A stretch of DNA of 64,000 bases from positions 496,001 to 560,000 of the forward strand of contig NZ_CP092968.1 in the NCBI RefSeq assembly GCF_027571405.1, read 5' to 3'. The first letter of the stretch is position 1, and every line of letters begins with the position of its first letter. Source of the stretch: Methylocystis parvus OBBP (GTDB lineage Bacteria > Pseudomonadota > Alphaproteobacteria > Rhizobiales > Beijerinckiaceae). Positions 1 to 8,330 of the stretch are shown one piece after another. Both the position numbers and the translations under genes were made by a program. The notes under the pieces were generated by a model that saw only the letters and a list, made by a program, of their open reading frames with translations, did not search any database and was not told the DNA's origin.

Positions 1-1
1 A

Positions 2-1414
2 TATCAAACCTCGGCCTTCCTCGCGACGCGATTGGCGGCCGACGAATTCGTGCGCGGAAAAGCGGATAATCGGGGTCCGATCGAGGAGGCGGCCAAAGAA
101 GTCCAGCTTTTCGAGATCGATCGCAATGGGGGCTTTCTCGCTTTGCCCCAGCCGGACTCGCCCGATGCGAAAACCGACGCGAGGATACGGGTTCAGCCCA
201 GTCCAGGTCCGATTTTTTCGGAGCTCGCGGATTCCGCCGCCAATGGCTGGTTTTTTCTGTTTTTGCTCGCCGGCCTGTCGACTGTCTATCTCGCCTATAA
301 GAACCTGCTGTGGCCTTATCTGAAGACGACCTGGATGGGGCTCGCGCTCTGCTTATTCGCAGCGGCGGGCGTCGCGTTGCGGTGGCAGGATTTGGCGATG
401 TGGGCGACGGATGGCGGCTTGGGCGAACCGCTCGCCGCGATGCAGGGGATCAGCGCCTGGCCGACGGTCGCGATCCGAACGGTGGGAGTGGTCATTGCTC
501 TCTGCCTGACCATCGACGCCTGGTTCTGCCTGCGCCGCAATCTCGACCGGACCGTCAAGAAAGAGACCCTCTACCTTCCCGATTATTCTCGCCCGGGCGG
601 GCCCATCCCCGCGCCTTTTTACGACGTCACGCCTGAATGGGAGAAATATGTCCGCCGATCGTCCTTCGGCTCGGTCGCGCGGCGCGTCGCGGTCGGCGTT
701 CTTCTGGCCTTCGCCGTCTTCGCCTGCCTCAGTCAGATTTTCGGATGGCCGGGGGCCCCTTGGCGCGGCGCGCATCTCGAGGTCTATCGACGGGTGACGG
801 TCGGTCTTGTGTTTTTAATGCTCGTCCTGACATTCCTCGTGGTGGATGCGACGATGCTTTGCCTGCGCTTCGTCGTCTTTCTACGGGATCACCGGACCCG
901 CTGGATGCCGGCGACGCGGAGCGAATATTCCCGCATTCTGGGCATAGGCCTGAACGACCCGTTGCTCGACGACTGGATCGATTTGTCCTTCATCGCGGCG
1001 CGGACGAGTTGCATCGGCAATCTGATCTACATGCCTTTCGGCTTGTCGGTCCTGTTGATCGTGTCCCGCAGCACGATTTTCACGAATTTTGCGCCGAGCG
1101 TGGCGATCCTGCTCACGCAGGGCCTTTGCATCGCCGTCCTTTTTGCATGCGCCATGGCGCTGTGCTTCAGCGCCGAACAGGCGCGCGAGCTCGCGAAAAG
1201 ACGGCTCTCGCAGGAAATCCTGACTCGCAAGGCTCCGGGGGCCCCTGCGGGAGGGGCCGACCCGTTGGAGGAGATCAAGAAGCGGGTCGAAGGCCTCCGT
1301 GAGGGCTCTTTCGTGCCGCTCTCCCAGCAGCCGCCGATCCGGGCGCTTCTGCTCCCTCTTGGCGGCCTGGGCTGGACGGCGCTGCTCGACTACCGCCTGT
1401 TCCCCGGCCTGTGA
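2..1414 (+). CDS. Multi-pass membrane protein, C-terminal part (5'-truncated by window)
   Basis: The reading frame is open from the first base, so the true start lies outside the window; a TTG at base 32 is unlikely to be the start. The visible part is about 470 residues with roughly seven hydrophobic stretches: two near residues 90-135, one near 160, one near 235, a long one near 280, and two near 350 and 380. A charged cytoplasmic-looking segment with EEIKKRVEGLREG and a final hydrophobic stretch close the protein. I do not recognise the family. YggT and DUF167 genes follow on the same strand after a 90-bp gap. Confidence 0.6.
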   Translation, partial: YQTSAFLATRLAADEFVRGKADNRGPIEEAAKEVQLFEIDRNGGFLALPQPDSPDAKTDARIRVQPSPGPIFSELADSAANGWFFLFLLAGLSTVYLAYKNLLWPYLKTTWMGLALCLFAAAGVALRWQDLAMWATDGGLGEPLAAMQGISAWPTVAIRTVGVVIALCLTIDAWFCLRRNLDRTVKKETLYLPDYSRPGGPIPAPFYDVTPEWEKYVRRSSFGSVARRVAVGVLLAFAVFACLSQIFGWPGAPWRGAHLEVYRRVTVGLVFLMLVLTFLVVDATMLCLRFVVFLRDHRTRWMPATRSEYSRILGIGLNDPLLDDWIDLSFIAARTSCIGNLIYMPFGLSVLLIVSRSTIFTNFAPSVAILLTQGLCIAVLFACAMALCFSAEQARELAKRRLSQEILTRKAPGAPAGGADPLEEIKKRVEGLREGSFVPLSQQPPIRALLLPLGGLGWTALLDYRLFPGL

Positions 1415-1503
1415 TCGTCTCCCGCCTGCGGCTTCGCGAGAGGTTGCCGGGCGGGAGCGGGGAGGCTACAGAGGCCGCAGCGCAAAAATTGCGGGACGAA
1501 GAC

Positions 1504-1791
1504 ATGTCTTATGCGGTTGCGAATCTGCTTCTCACGGTTATCGACCTTTATTGGTGGGTGGTGATCGTGTCCGTTATCCTGTCCTGGCTCGTCGCCTTCG
1601 ACGTGCTGAATACGCGTTCTCAAGCGGCGCAGACCATCTGGCGCGCGGTGGACACGCTGACCGAGCCGCTTTTGCGTCCCATCCGCTCGGTGCTGCCGGC
1701 CGTGGGCGGGCTGGACATCTCGCCGCTGATTCTGCTTCTGGGCCTGCAATTCCTGCGGGACGTGGTGGCGCGCACCCTGGTCTATGGCTGA
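1504..1791 (+). CDS. YggT family membrane protein
   Basis: A 95-residue protein with two hydrophobic helices separated by a loop, typical of the YggT family in length and arrangement. The segment IYWWVV-like near residue 17 (LYWWVVIVSVILSW), the central 'LTEPLLRPIRSVLP' and 'GGLDISPLILLLGLQFL' match the family's repeated pattern. Start chosen at the ATG of MSYAVANLL; a longer frame begins at 1411 but its extra residues look like non-coding sequence. It overlaps the next gene by 8 bp, so the two are probably translated together. YggT proteins are inner-membrane proteins linked to cell-division or osmotic phenotypes; the exact role is not established. Confidence 0.85.
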   Translation: MSYAVANLLLTVIDLYWWVVIVSVILSWLVAFDVLNTRSQAAQTIWRAVDTLTEPLLRPIRSVLPAVGGLDISPLILLLGLQFLRDVVARTLVYG

Positions 1792-2107
1792 CGCGCCCTG
1801 GTCTGCGGAGGCGGATGGCGTCACGCTCTGGCTTCGGCTCACGCCCAAGGGCGGACGCGACGCCGTTGAGGGCGTGGAGACCATGGCCGACGGCAAGACG
1901 GTCCTGAAGGCGCGGGTGCGCGCCGCGCCGGAAGACGGCAAGGCCAACGCCGCGCTGATCGAACTGATCGCCAAGACTGTATCGGCGCCGAAAAGGGCGG
2001 TGGCCATCCGCTCCGGCGAGACCAGCCGCGTCAAAAAGCTTTTCATCGCGGGAGACCCCGCGCCCTATATCGACGCGCTGGCCCGGCTGGCGCAAAGGAA
2101 CGGTTGA
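1784..2107 (+). CDS. DUF167 (YggU) family protein
   Basis: A 107-residue protein containing the DUF167 pattern: 'LRLTPKGGRDAVEG' near the N-terminus, 'LKARVRAAPEDGKANAAL' in the middle and 'AIRSGETSRVKKLFI' near the end. YggU-type proteins are small alpha/beta proteins without a firm biochemical role. The YggT-DUF167 neighbourhood is widely conserved in proteobacteria, and here the start codon lies within the end of the YggT gene. The mesaconyl-CoA hydratase gene follows after six bases, so the three may share a transcript. Confidence 0.88.
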   Translation: MADAPWSAEADGVTLWLRLTPKGGRDAVEGVETMADGKTVLKARVRAAPEDGKANAALIELIAKTVSAPKRAVAIRSGETSRVKKLFIAGDPAPYIDALARLAQRNG

Positions 2108-2113
2108 GACGAG

Positions 2114-3172
2114 ATGAGCAAGTCGAAAATCAACGTCGGCAATTTCTTCGAGGACTTCAGGATCGGCCAGATCCTGCGCCACGCCGCGCCGCGCACGGTC
2201 ACGGTCGGCGAGGTCGCGCTTTACACCGCGCTCTATCTGCCGCGCTTCGCCGTACAATCCTCCAAGGCTTTCGCCCAGGCTATCGGCTATCAGGAAGCGC
2301 CGATCGACGACATGCTCGTTTTCCATCTGGTGCTCGGCAAGACGGTGCCGGACGTCTCGCTCAATGCGCTCGCCAATCTTGGCTACGCCGATTTCAAATT
2401 CCTCATTCCCGTCTATCCGGGCGACACGCTCGACGCCGTGTCAGAGGTCATCGGCCTCAAGGAAAACTCCAACAGGGAAACGGGCGTCGTCTATGTGCGC
2501 ACGACGGGCAAGAACCAGCGCGGCGAGACCGTGCTCTCCTACGCCCGCTGGGTGATGGTGAAGAAGCGCGACAAGGACGCCCCTGTCGGCCCCGCCATCG
2601 TGCCGGACCTGCCCAAGGCCGTGCCGCCGTCGGAGCTGGGCCAGGCCGTGCCGAAGCTCAATGTCGCCGCCTATGACAAGGCGCTCGCCGGCTCGCCCTT
2701 CTTCTGGGGCGATTACGAGGTGGGCGAGAAGATCGACCATATAGACGGCATGACGGTGGAGGAGGCCGAGCATATGCTCGCGACGCGCCTCTACCAGAAC
2801 AATTCGAAGGTGCACTTCAACCAGTATTACGAGTCGCAGGGCCGCTTCGGCAAACGCATCATCTATGGCGGCCACGTGATCTCCATGGCGCGCGCCTTGT
2901 CCTTCAACGGCCTCGAGAACGTCTTCCACATCTCCGCGGTGAATGGCGGCAAGCACGTCAACCCGCTTTTCGCCGGCGGCACCATCTTCGCGTGGACCGA
3001 GGTGCTGGACAAGGCGGAGATCCCCGGCCGCACGGACATCGGCGCGCTGCGCCTGCGCCTCGTCGCGACGAAGGATAAGCCCTGCGCGGAGTTCCCGCTG
3101 ACCGGCCCCGGTGGCAAGCCGGATTCGGCCGTGCTGCTCGATCTCGATTACTGGGCGGTGCTGCCGCGCTGA
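2114..3172 (+). CDS. mch: Mesaconyl-CoA hydratase (MaoC-type), ethylmalonyl-CoA pathway
   Basis: A 352-residue protein made of two MaoC-like hot-dog halves, the size of Rhodobacter/Methylobacterium mesaconyl-CoA hydratase. The N-terminus 'VGNFFEDFRIGQILRHAAPR' is typical, and the second half carries 'NGGKHVNPLFAGGTIFAW'. The enzyme interconverts mesaconyl-CoA and beta-methylmalyl-CoA, a late step of the ethylmalonyl-CoA pathway, which regenerates glyoxylate in serine-cycle methylotrophs lacking isocitrate lyase. The start is an ATG with GAG just upstream, six bases after the DUF167 gene. No other pathway genes are seen nearby. The symbol mch is also used for an unrelated C1 enzyme (methenyl-H4MPT cyclohydrolase). 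Confidence 0.82.
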   Translation: MSKSKINVGNFFEDFRIGQILRHAAPRTVTVGEVALYTALYLPRFAVQSSKAFAQAIGYQEAPIDDMLVFHLVLGKTVPDVSLNALANLGYADFKFLIPVYPGDTLDAVSEVIGLKENSNRETGVVYVRTTGKNQRGETVLSYARWVMVKKRDKDAPVGPAIVPDLPKAVPPSELGQAVPKLNVAAYDKALAGSPFFWGDYEVGEKIDHIDGMTVEEAEHMLATRLYQNNSKVHFNQYYESQGRFGKRIIYGGHVISMARALSFNGLENVFHISAVNGGKHVNPLFAGGTIFAWTEVLDKAEIPGRTDIGALRLRLVATKDKPCAEFPLTGPGGKPDSAVLLDLDYWAVLPR

Positions 3173-3211
3173 TTGGGCGCCCGTTTCGCAATGACGGTCT
3201 GGCGCGCGCTT

Positions 3212-4045
3212 TCACCCTTGCGCGTCTTCCTCGATCTTCTTCCGCCGCCACACCTTTTTGGGATCGCGACGCGGCCCTTCCACGAGTCGCACCACCATGC
3301 CCCAGAGCGTGCGCACATCCTGTTGCGTGAGGCTCATGCGGTGGAACATGTTGCGCAGATTGCGCGACATCACGGGCTTCTTGTCGAGCGGGCGGAAGAA
3401 GCCGCGCTTGTCGAGCTCCTCCTCGAGAAAATCGAAAAAGGCCATGGTCATCTCGCGCGTCGCGGGCGGGGAGCGCTCCTCCAGCCCATAGGGCATGGCG
3501 TCGCCATGGGCGGCGCGGAACCATTCATAGCCGACGAGCAGCACCGACTGCGCGAGATTGAGCGAGGCGTAGGCGGGATTGACCGGGAAGGTCAAAATCG
3601 CGTCGGCGAGCGCGACGTCGTCATTGTCGAGGCCGGTGCGTTCGGGCCCGAAGAGGAAGCCGCGCTTCTCCCCCGCCGCGACGCTTGCCGCCGTGTCCGC
3701 GAGCGCCTTTGCGGGCGGAAAGACGGACTTCATCTGGCCGCGCCCGCGCGCCGTGGCGGCGTAGACGAAATTCAGATCGGCGATCGCCTCGCGCACGCTG
3801 TCGTAAAGCTTCGCCTGCTCCAGCAGATGCGTCGCCCCGGCGGCGGCGGCGTAAGCGCCCTTGCGATAAGCGCCGGTGCGCGGCCAACCCTCGCGCGGGG
3901 AGACGAGGCGAAGGTCCGAGAGGCCGAAATTAGCCATGGCGCGGGCGCACATGCCGATATTCACGGCGAGTTGGGGGCGCACGAGGATAATGGCCGGCCC
4001 GCCCGAGAGCGCCTGCTTCGTATGATCCGTCCCCGCTCCGACCAA
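3212..4045 (-). CDS. trmJ: tRNA/rRNA 2'-O-methyltransferase, TrmJ-like (SpoU/SPOUT family)
   Basis: A 277-residue SPOUT methyltransferase. Family motifs appear in order: 'ILVRPQLAVNIGMCARAM' near residue 20 (motif 1), 'FGPERTGLDNDD' near residue 130 (motif 2, SAM knot) and 'NPAYASLNLAQSVLLVGYE' near residue 155 (motif 3). The charged C-terminal extension is typical of TrmJ, which methylates the 2'-O of nucleotide 32 in several tRNAs using S-adenosylmethionine. It is convergent with the mesaconyl-CoA hydratase gene, with a 39-bp gap. Another SpoU paralogue is possible, but length and motifs favour TrmJ. Confidence 0.85.
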   Translation of the reverse strand: MVGAGTDHTKQALSGGPAIILVRPQLAVNIGMCARAMANFGLSDLRLVSPREGWPRTGAYRKGAYAAAAGATHLLEQAKLYDSVREAIADLNFVYAATARGRGQMKSVFPPAKALADTAASVAAGEKRGFLFGPERTGLDNDDVALADAILTFPVNPAYASLNLAQSVLLVGYEWFRAAHGDAMPYGLEERSPPATREMTMAFFDFLEEELDKRGFFRPLDKKPVMSRNLRNMFHRMSLTQQDVRTLWGMVVRLVEGPRRDPKKVWRRKKIEEDAQG

Positions 4046-4445
4046 TTGCGCGTCCTCTCGCCAAGAACCCGCTAATTAGGCGGTCGCCCGCACGCGGGCA
4101 AATCCTTTGTATCGGCGTAAAGACGCTGGAATCGCCCGGCGGGGCGCGGCGACCTGTCCGAAAGGATTAAGCATTCACCCCAGCTAGCGAAGCCGCGCCA
4201 CTTCGGGCTCAATGTCGCCAGGGATGGCGGACAGGGCGCTGGGCTATGATGAGCAAATCGAATTCCGATCGCGAAAGCCATGCGAAAGCGCCCCCCGCGC
4301 GCGAAGCGAATGCGTTCGTCTATCTTGGTTTGGGAGAAAGGCGGAAACTCTCGTCCACGGAGCCCGCGCTCTCTTCCCAAGGGCGTCGCCCGCCCGCGGG
4401 CGACGCGGACCACAGTGAAGCTCATCCCAAGGCGAGGGGCGCAAT
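4046..4445. other. Intergenic region without a convincing gene
   Basis: About 400 bp between trmJ and a very small ORF. Several open frames cross it on both strands, but none combines a ribosome-binding site with a plausible protein. No terminator or strong palindrome was recognised. The trmJ promoter should lie at the left end. Confidence 0.4.
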
Positions 4446-4529
4446 GTGATCGAGCATCTTATCGGGCTCGTGGGTCTGATCCTCGGGACCTGCCTGATCC
4501 TGGGGATCATGCTGAACGTCGGACCCTGA
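4446..4529 (+). CDS. Putative 27-residue hydrophobic peptide
   Basis: GTG start preceded by a GAGGGG-like ribosome-binding site, then 27 codons encoding one long hydrophobic helix (residues about 5-23, rich in Leu, Ile and Gly) with one Cys and an acidic N-terminal residue. The size and single-helix form resemble small membrane subunits such as KdpF or CydX, but no kdp or cyd genes are nearby and no family is assigned. The coding claim rests only on the Shine-Dalgarno sequence and the clean hydrophobic pattern. Confidence 0.35.
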   Translation: MIEHLIGLVGLILGTCLILGIMLNVGP

Positions 4530-4664
4530 GCGGCTCCCCCCAAAAAAATCAAGCGTTACGTCCGCAAAAGCGAGGGACCGGCGAGACGTTCCGCGCGCGC
4601 CGATCACTTCGCGTAAACGGTCCGGCCGGCTGTTACGCCGGCCGATCGCGCGCGTTTTGGCCCG

Positions 4665-7052
4665 TCAGAACGCCCATTTGAAGCCGGTGAAGATGGCGCG
4701 GCCATTGCCCGGATAGAAGGCGCGGGGATTGCCGACCGGCCATCCTCCCGACGCCGGGGGATTGTAGGCGTTCGCCACGGTGGTGACGTCGCTGATGTAA
4801 TGCCGGTCGGTCAGGTTGCGCGCGTCGAGATAGAAGCTCAACCCGTAAGGCGTCTTCATGCCGGCTTGCAGTCCGATCAGGACATAGCCGGGACTTTGCA
4901 GCGTATGCGCATAGTCGACATAGGTTCCTTCCGGAACCCAATCCATCGACGGCGCGAAATAGATTCCGTCCGGCCGGCTGTAACCGAGGGTCGTGCGCAG
5001 GACGTGGCGCGGAATGCCCGGCAGGGGATTGTTCCCATAAAGCGTGTCCCCGTCGAAACGGAAGTCGTTCCAGTTCCAGATTTGCGTCAGTTTCAGAACG
5101 TCGCCCGCGCCAGGACCCGTCAGGTCGCGCAGCAGGTCGACGCCGGCGCCGAATTCCACGCCTTGATGGATCGTGTGCCTGGCGTTGAAGGTCGTGGACG
5201 GAATGCCCGTCCCCGGCGCCGGATTGAATTTCAGCAGTTCGTCGGAAAGCGAGGAAAAGTAATAGGTGACGTCCCAGGAATAGCGGTCCCACTTGCCGCG
5301 CGCGCCGATTTCGCCCGTCCAGGCCTTCTGAGCCGCGAGCGGGATGAATTGCGTTCCGATCGTTCCGTTGGAATTGATCCCGCCAAAGGGCGGCGGGAAC
5401 GCGCCTTGCGTGAGGTCGGCGAAATCCGGCGCGTCGCGGCTTCCGGTCATATCCGCGAAGAACTGCATGTCCGGCGACGGCTCGAACATGACGCCGACCT
5501 TGGGGTTGATCCCGTGATACGTCTTCGAGTCATAGCCGGGGATCGGCTCGTAGGGGATGCCGCCGAGGATCGAATAATTGCGTTGGTCGCTGAAATATTT
5601 TGCGCCGAACATGAAGGCGAGGCTCGGGACGACGTAGAAGCGGTTCTCGAAATAGGCCTCGAGATTGAGCGCGTTCATCCGGTTGTTGCGGATGTTGGGG
5701 TCCGCGCCGACAGGGATGTAGAGACCGCCAGGATTGAGGAAGAAAGCGTAGAGCGGACCAAATTGCGAGATGAAGCTCAACGGGCTCAAGCCGAAGGGAT
5801 TGAGTTTCATTCCGTTATAGTTGGTGAACCACTTGTCGCTGCCGTCGCCGCCCCAAACGCGGCCGCCGGCGATCAGGTCGTTGCGGTGGCCGGCGACGTC
5901 GAAAGTCGAGGTAAAGCGCGGCGCGAAACCCCAATTGTCCTGGGCCTGCTCGATCACCACGAAGATCGGATGGTAAAGATAATTGTGAATGTACCAGGCG
6001 TTCAGGTCGAGCTTGCCGAAGCCCGCGTCGATCGTGGTCTTGTTCGAGATTCGGAAGTTCTGGACGTTGCGCGCCTGATTGGCCCCAAAGCCGTCAATGC
6101 CGAACTGCGCCGGATAGGGCGCCATGGCGATCGTCGGATATTGGCGCGCGACGCTCAGCTCCAGCGTTCCCGGCAATTGTTGCCAGGTGTCGTAAATTCC
6201 GAAATAGAAGCGCGTCTCCAGATCTTTCGAGAAGCGGTATCCGATATTGCCGTTGATCTGCGTGTAGTCCGTCGTCGAATGGCCGCGATAGCCGTCCGAA
6301 TGCGTGAAGGTCCCGTTGATGAGCGCGTCGAAATCCCCGAAGACGCGCGAGGCCTGCGCCTGGCCGCGGATCGTTCCGAAGGCGCCGACGTCGAGCGCGA
6401 AGAGATTGGGGCTGAGCGCGGTGTAGGCTGTCGGCGAAATGAAATTGACGGCGCCGCCAAGCGTCGAAGAGCCGTAGGCGAGGCCGTTGCCGCCCTTGAA
6501 AACCTCGATTGCGCGGAAGTAGCTCGGGTCGATCTGATACATGTCGCCGCCGCCATCGGCGAAATTCATCGGGATGCCGTCCTGAAGCAGCTCCAGTCCG
6601 CGCAGATGATAGTCGCGGGTGAGATTCGAGCCGCGGATGGAGAGACGCAGCTCCTGCCCGTAGCGCGTCTCGACATAAACGCCCGGCACGTCTTTCAGCG
6701 CGTCGCGCAGGTCGTGCACGTAGCGCGTCTTGATCTCGGGCGTGTTGGCGTCGACAAACGCGACGGAGCCGACATTCTGGTTCAGTTCGCGGCGCAGTTG
6801 CGCGACCGAGGGGACGGTGAGGGAGCCGCTCTGACCGGGCGCGACGATCGCGGGCGTCTGCGCCGCCGCGGGCATATTCCGCGTCGCGGGGCCGCGTCCG
6901 CCGCCATTGCCGCGCGGACCGCCTTGCTGCGGGCGATTGGCCTGACCAACGTCGATCGTGGGAAGATTTTGCTGCGCGATCGCGTCGGAAGCGGCGATCG
7001 CGAGAACGAGCGCGAGCGCGCTCGCGCCCTTGCGAAGGGAAAGACGGAACAT
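4665..7052 (-). CDS. TonB-dependent outer-membrane receptor, probably for copper
   Basis: A 795-residue receptor. Residues 1-26 form a signal peptide ending in an AIA-type site, followed by 'LPTIDVG', a plausible TonB box, then a Gly/Asn/Arg-rich linker. The plug domain follows (about 100-215, with 'VPGVYVETRYGQELRLSIRG' and 'GNGLAYGSSTLGGAVNFI'), then a 22-strand-type barrel ending in aromatic 'FTGFKWAF'. The plug is of FecA/PhuR-like type, so the sequence alone does not fix the substrate. The two genes upstream, a Cys/His-rich DUF2946-like protein and a copper-uptake-associated protein, point to copper or a copper chelate. Energy would come from TonB-ExbBD encoded elsewhere. Confidence 0.9.
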   Translation of the reverse strand: MFRLSLRKGASALALVLAIAASDAIAQQNLPTIDVGQANRPQQGGPRGNGGGRGPATRNMPAAAQTPAIVAPGQSGSLTVPSVAQLRRELNQNVGSVAFVDANTPEIKTRYVHDLRDALKDVPGVYVETRYGQELRLSIRGSNLTRDYHLRGLELLQDGIPMNFADGGGDMYQIDPSYFRAIEVFKGGNGLAYGSSTLGGAVNFISPTAYTALSPNLFALDVGAFGTIRGQAQASRVFGDFDALINGTFTHSDGYRGHSTTDYTQINGNIGYRFSKDLETRFYFGIYDTWQQLPGTLELSVARQYPTIAMAPYPAQFGIDGFGANQARNVQNFRISNKTTIDAGFGKLDLNAWYIHNYLYHPIFVVIEQAQDNWGFAPRFTSTFDVAGHRNDLIAGGRVWGGDGSDKWFTNYNGMKLNPFGLSPLSFISQFGPLYAFFLNPGGLYIPVGADPNIRNNRMNALNLEAYFENRFYVVPSLAFMFGAKYFSDQRNYSILGGIPYEPIPGYDSKTYHGINPKVGVMFEPSPDMQFFADMTGSRDAPDFADLTQGAFPPPFGGINSNGTIGTQFIPLAAQKAWTGEIGARGKWDRYSWDVTYYFSSLSDELLKFNPAPGTGIPSTTFNARHTIHQGVEFGAGVDLLRDLTGPGAGDVLKLTQIWNWNDFRFDGDTLYGNNPLPGIPRHVLRTTLGYSRPDGIYFAPSMDWVPEGTYVDYAHTLQSPGYVLIGLQAGMKTPYGLSFYLDARNLTDRHYISDVTTVANAYNPPASGGWPVGNPRAFYPGNGRAIFTGFKWAF

Positions 7053-7137
7053 GACGAGCTCCTAAAGGCGACGCGATGCGCCAGCCATGCGAGGAGGAAA
7101 GTTGAGGTAGATTGTCGGGCGCGAGCCGCCGAAAGCG

Positions 7138-7536
7138 TCAGGCGTTCGCGGGCGGCGATCTTGGCGAGCCGACGTTGAGGAAGCTTCTCGCGCCAGCCGG
7201 CGCGTGGGTCCGGCGCGCGGGCGGCGGCGCGCCGCTGTCAGGAAGCGGCAGAACGAGGTCGGTCAGGACGGCGACGATCGCCCGGTCGAGCCGCTCGTCA
7301 TTCGAGCCGCCGATGACGCAGCACTGAAGATGCCGGCAGTGCGAAGGCTGGGGCGCGCCGTCCTTGTGCGACGGGCCGCAATTTTCGAAATGCTGGCTTC
7401 GAGCCGACCCTCCGAGATCGCCGCCGCTCTCGGCCGCCGCCATCGCGCTCCATTGCAGCAGCGCGATGACGACGAGCGCGGCCAGCCGCTTGAACGCGGC
7501 GGGCGGGCGGACTGGAGTGACGTCGCCGAAACGCAT
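7138..7536 (-). CDS. DUF2946-like exported Cys/His-rich protein
   Basis: A 132-residue protein with an N-terminal hydrophobic segment (about 13-31, ending AMAAAESG) that would export or anchor it. A short metal-ligand-like cluster follows: a Cys in 'FENCGPSH' and then 'SHCRHLQCCVIGG'. The C-terminus is Pro/Arg-rich. DUF2946-type proteins share this layout and are often found beside TonB receptors. The start is the ATG of MRFGDV; an upstream in-frame start exists but would add a hydrophilic leader and would include the predicted operator. It is 85 bp upstream of the receptor on the same strand, so the two are likely co-transcribed. Confidence 0.6.
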   Translation of the reverse strand: MRFGDVTPVRPPAAFKRLAALVVIALLQWSAMAAAESGGDLGGSARSQHFENCGPSHKDGAPQPSHCRHLQCCVIGGSNDERLDRAIVAVLTDLVLPLPDSGAPPPARRTHAPAGARSFLNVGSPRSPPANA

Positions 7537-7606
7537 CTCTTGTCTTTCTTCGCGTCTCTCATTCAAAGAGCGGCGCGCAAGCGCCGAATCTGCACCGTTC
7601 GATTGA

Positions 7607-7621
7607 TTGGTAACCGACCAA
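7607..7621. promoter_or_regulatory. Putative TetR operator, copy 2 (TTGGT-N5-ACCAA)
   Basis: TTGGTAACCGACCAA, an inverted repeat with five-base arms and a five-base centre. It lies about 70 bp upstream of the DUF2946-like start and so in front of the DUF2946/TonB-receptor pair. The arms and spacing are the same as in the perfect palindrome in front of the copper-uptake-associated gene and the TetR gene. Binding by that regulator is inferred. Confidence 0.55.
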
Positions 7622-7730
7622 AACTTCGGCCGCAAGGCGCGCGGCGCGCGGAAAAAGCCGGCGGCGACGTTTTCGCGAGGCTGTTGTTATTGGGACACAG
7701 CCGCGCGAAGGCGCTCTTTGCGTCGGGCGA

Positions 7731-8192
7731 TCACTGAATGGGGCGGTGATGCGGATCGGTCGAGACGTGGCCGCCATTTTCATCGACGGCGAACATGCCG
7801 TCGAAACGCGAGAATTTTTGAAGGACCGCGGGGTCGAGCTTTTTCTCGGCGGCCCCGATCGCGGCGGCGAGCGAGTCCGCGCGGGCCTTTTGCAGGCCGA
7901 GTTTTTCGAGGGATTTGCTTTCCTTCAGCGCGTCGCCCGCGCAAAGGTCGATCGTCCAGGCCTCTCCCTTGCGCCGCAGCAGCGCACGGCCGCCAAGCTC
8001 GCCCTGCACCCAGCCGGCGACCGCCACGTCGCCGTCGATGACGACGGGATCGACCGTCAATCGCATTTCGGGTTTGTCGAATGTCTTCAACAAAACGTCG
8101 CGCACGACGTCCTGATCGCTGATAGCGACTGCGGGCGACCAAATGGCGACGGATAATGCGGCGGTCAGAATGTTGCGGATCGGCGTTCTCAT
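7731..8192 (-). CDS. Copper-uptake-system-associated protein (secreted)
   Basis: A 153-residue protein with a signal peptide (residues 1-24, ending AVAIS). The mature part has 'LLKTFDKPEMRLTVDPVV', 'GDVAVAGWVQGELGGRALLRR', 'LCAGDALK' and 'FSRFDGMFAVDENGGHV', a pattern I know from proteins annotated as copper-uptake-system associated in alphaproteobacteria; no enzymatic activity is known. A single Cys lies in LCAGD. The ATG start puts the signal peptide at the N-terminus, whereas the longer frame does not. It is the first gene on the minus strand after the divergent TetR regulator, with an operator palindrome 33 bp before the start. Confidence 0.72.
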   Translation of the reverse strand: MRTPIRNILTAALSVAIWSPAVAISDQDVVRDVLLKTFDKPEMRLTVDPVVIDGDVAVAGWVQGELGGRALLRRKGEAWTIDLCAGDALKESKSLEKLGLQKARADSLAAAIGAAEKKLDPAVLQKFSRFDGMFAVDENGGHVSTDPHHRPIQ

Positions 8193-8224
8193 GCGTCCTC
8201 GACTGTCTTTCGAAATATCGCGTA

Positions 8225-8239
8225 TTGGTAGTCTACCAA
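8225..8239. promoter_or_regulatory. Putative TetR operator, copy 1 (perfect 15-bp palindrome)
   Basis: TTGGTAGTCTACCAA, a perfect inverted repeat around a single T. It sits between the divergent copper-uptake-associated gene and the TetR gene, the usual place for an autoregulated TetR operator. A second site with the same TTGGT/ACCAA arms and five-base spacing occurs upstream of the DUF2946/TonB-receptor pair. Confidence 0.65.
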
Positions 8240-8330
8240 GACGTCCTCCGCAAGGCCTGCGCGCGCGGCGGCATTGGCCTCCCCAAGCGATTTTGCTACG
8301 AGACCGCGTGGGGCGTGAGAGGGCCGGGCG

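Noticed and set aside
4800..7178. A 792-codon open frame opposite the TonB receptor
   Set aside because: It is a mirror of the receptor in another frame, rich in Arg/Val/Asp with no domain; the minus-strand frame has signal, plug and barrel features.
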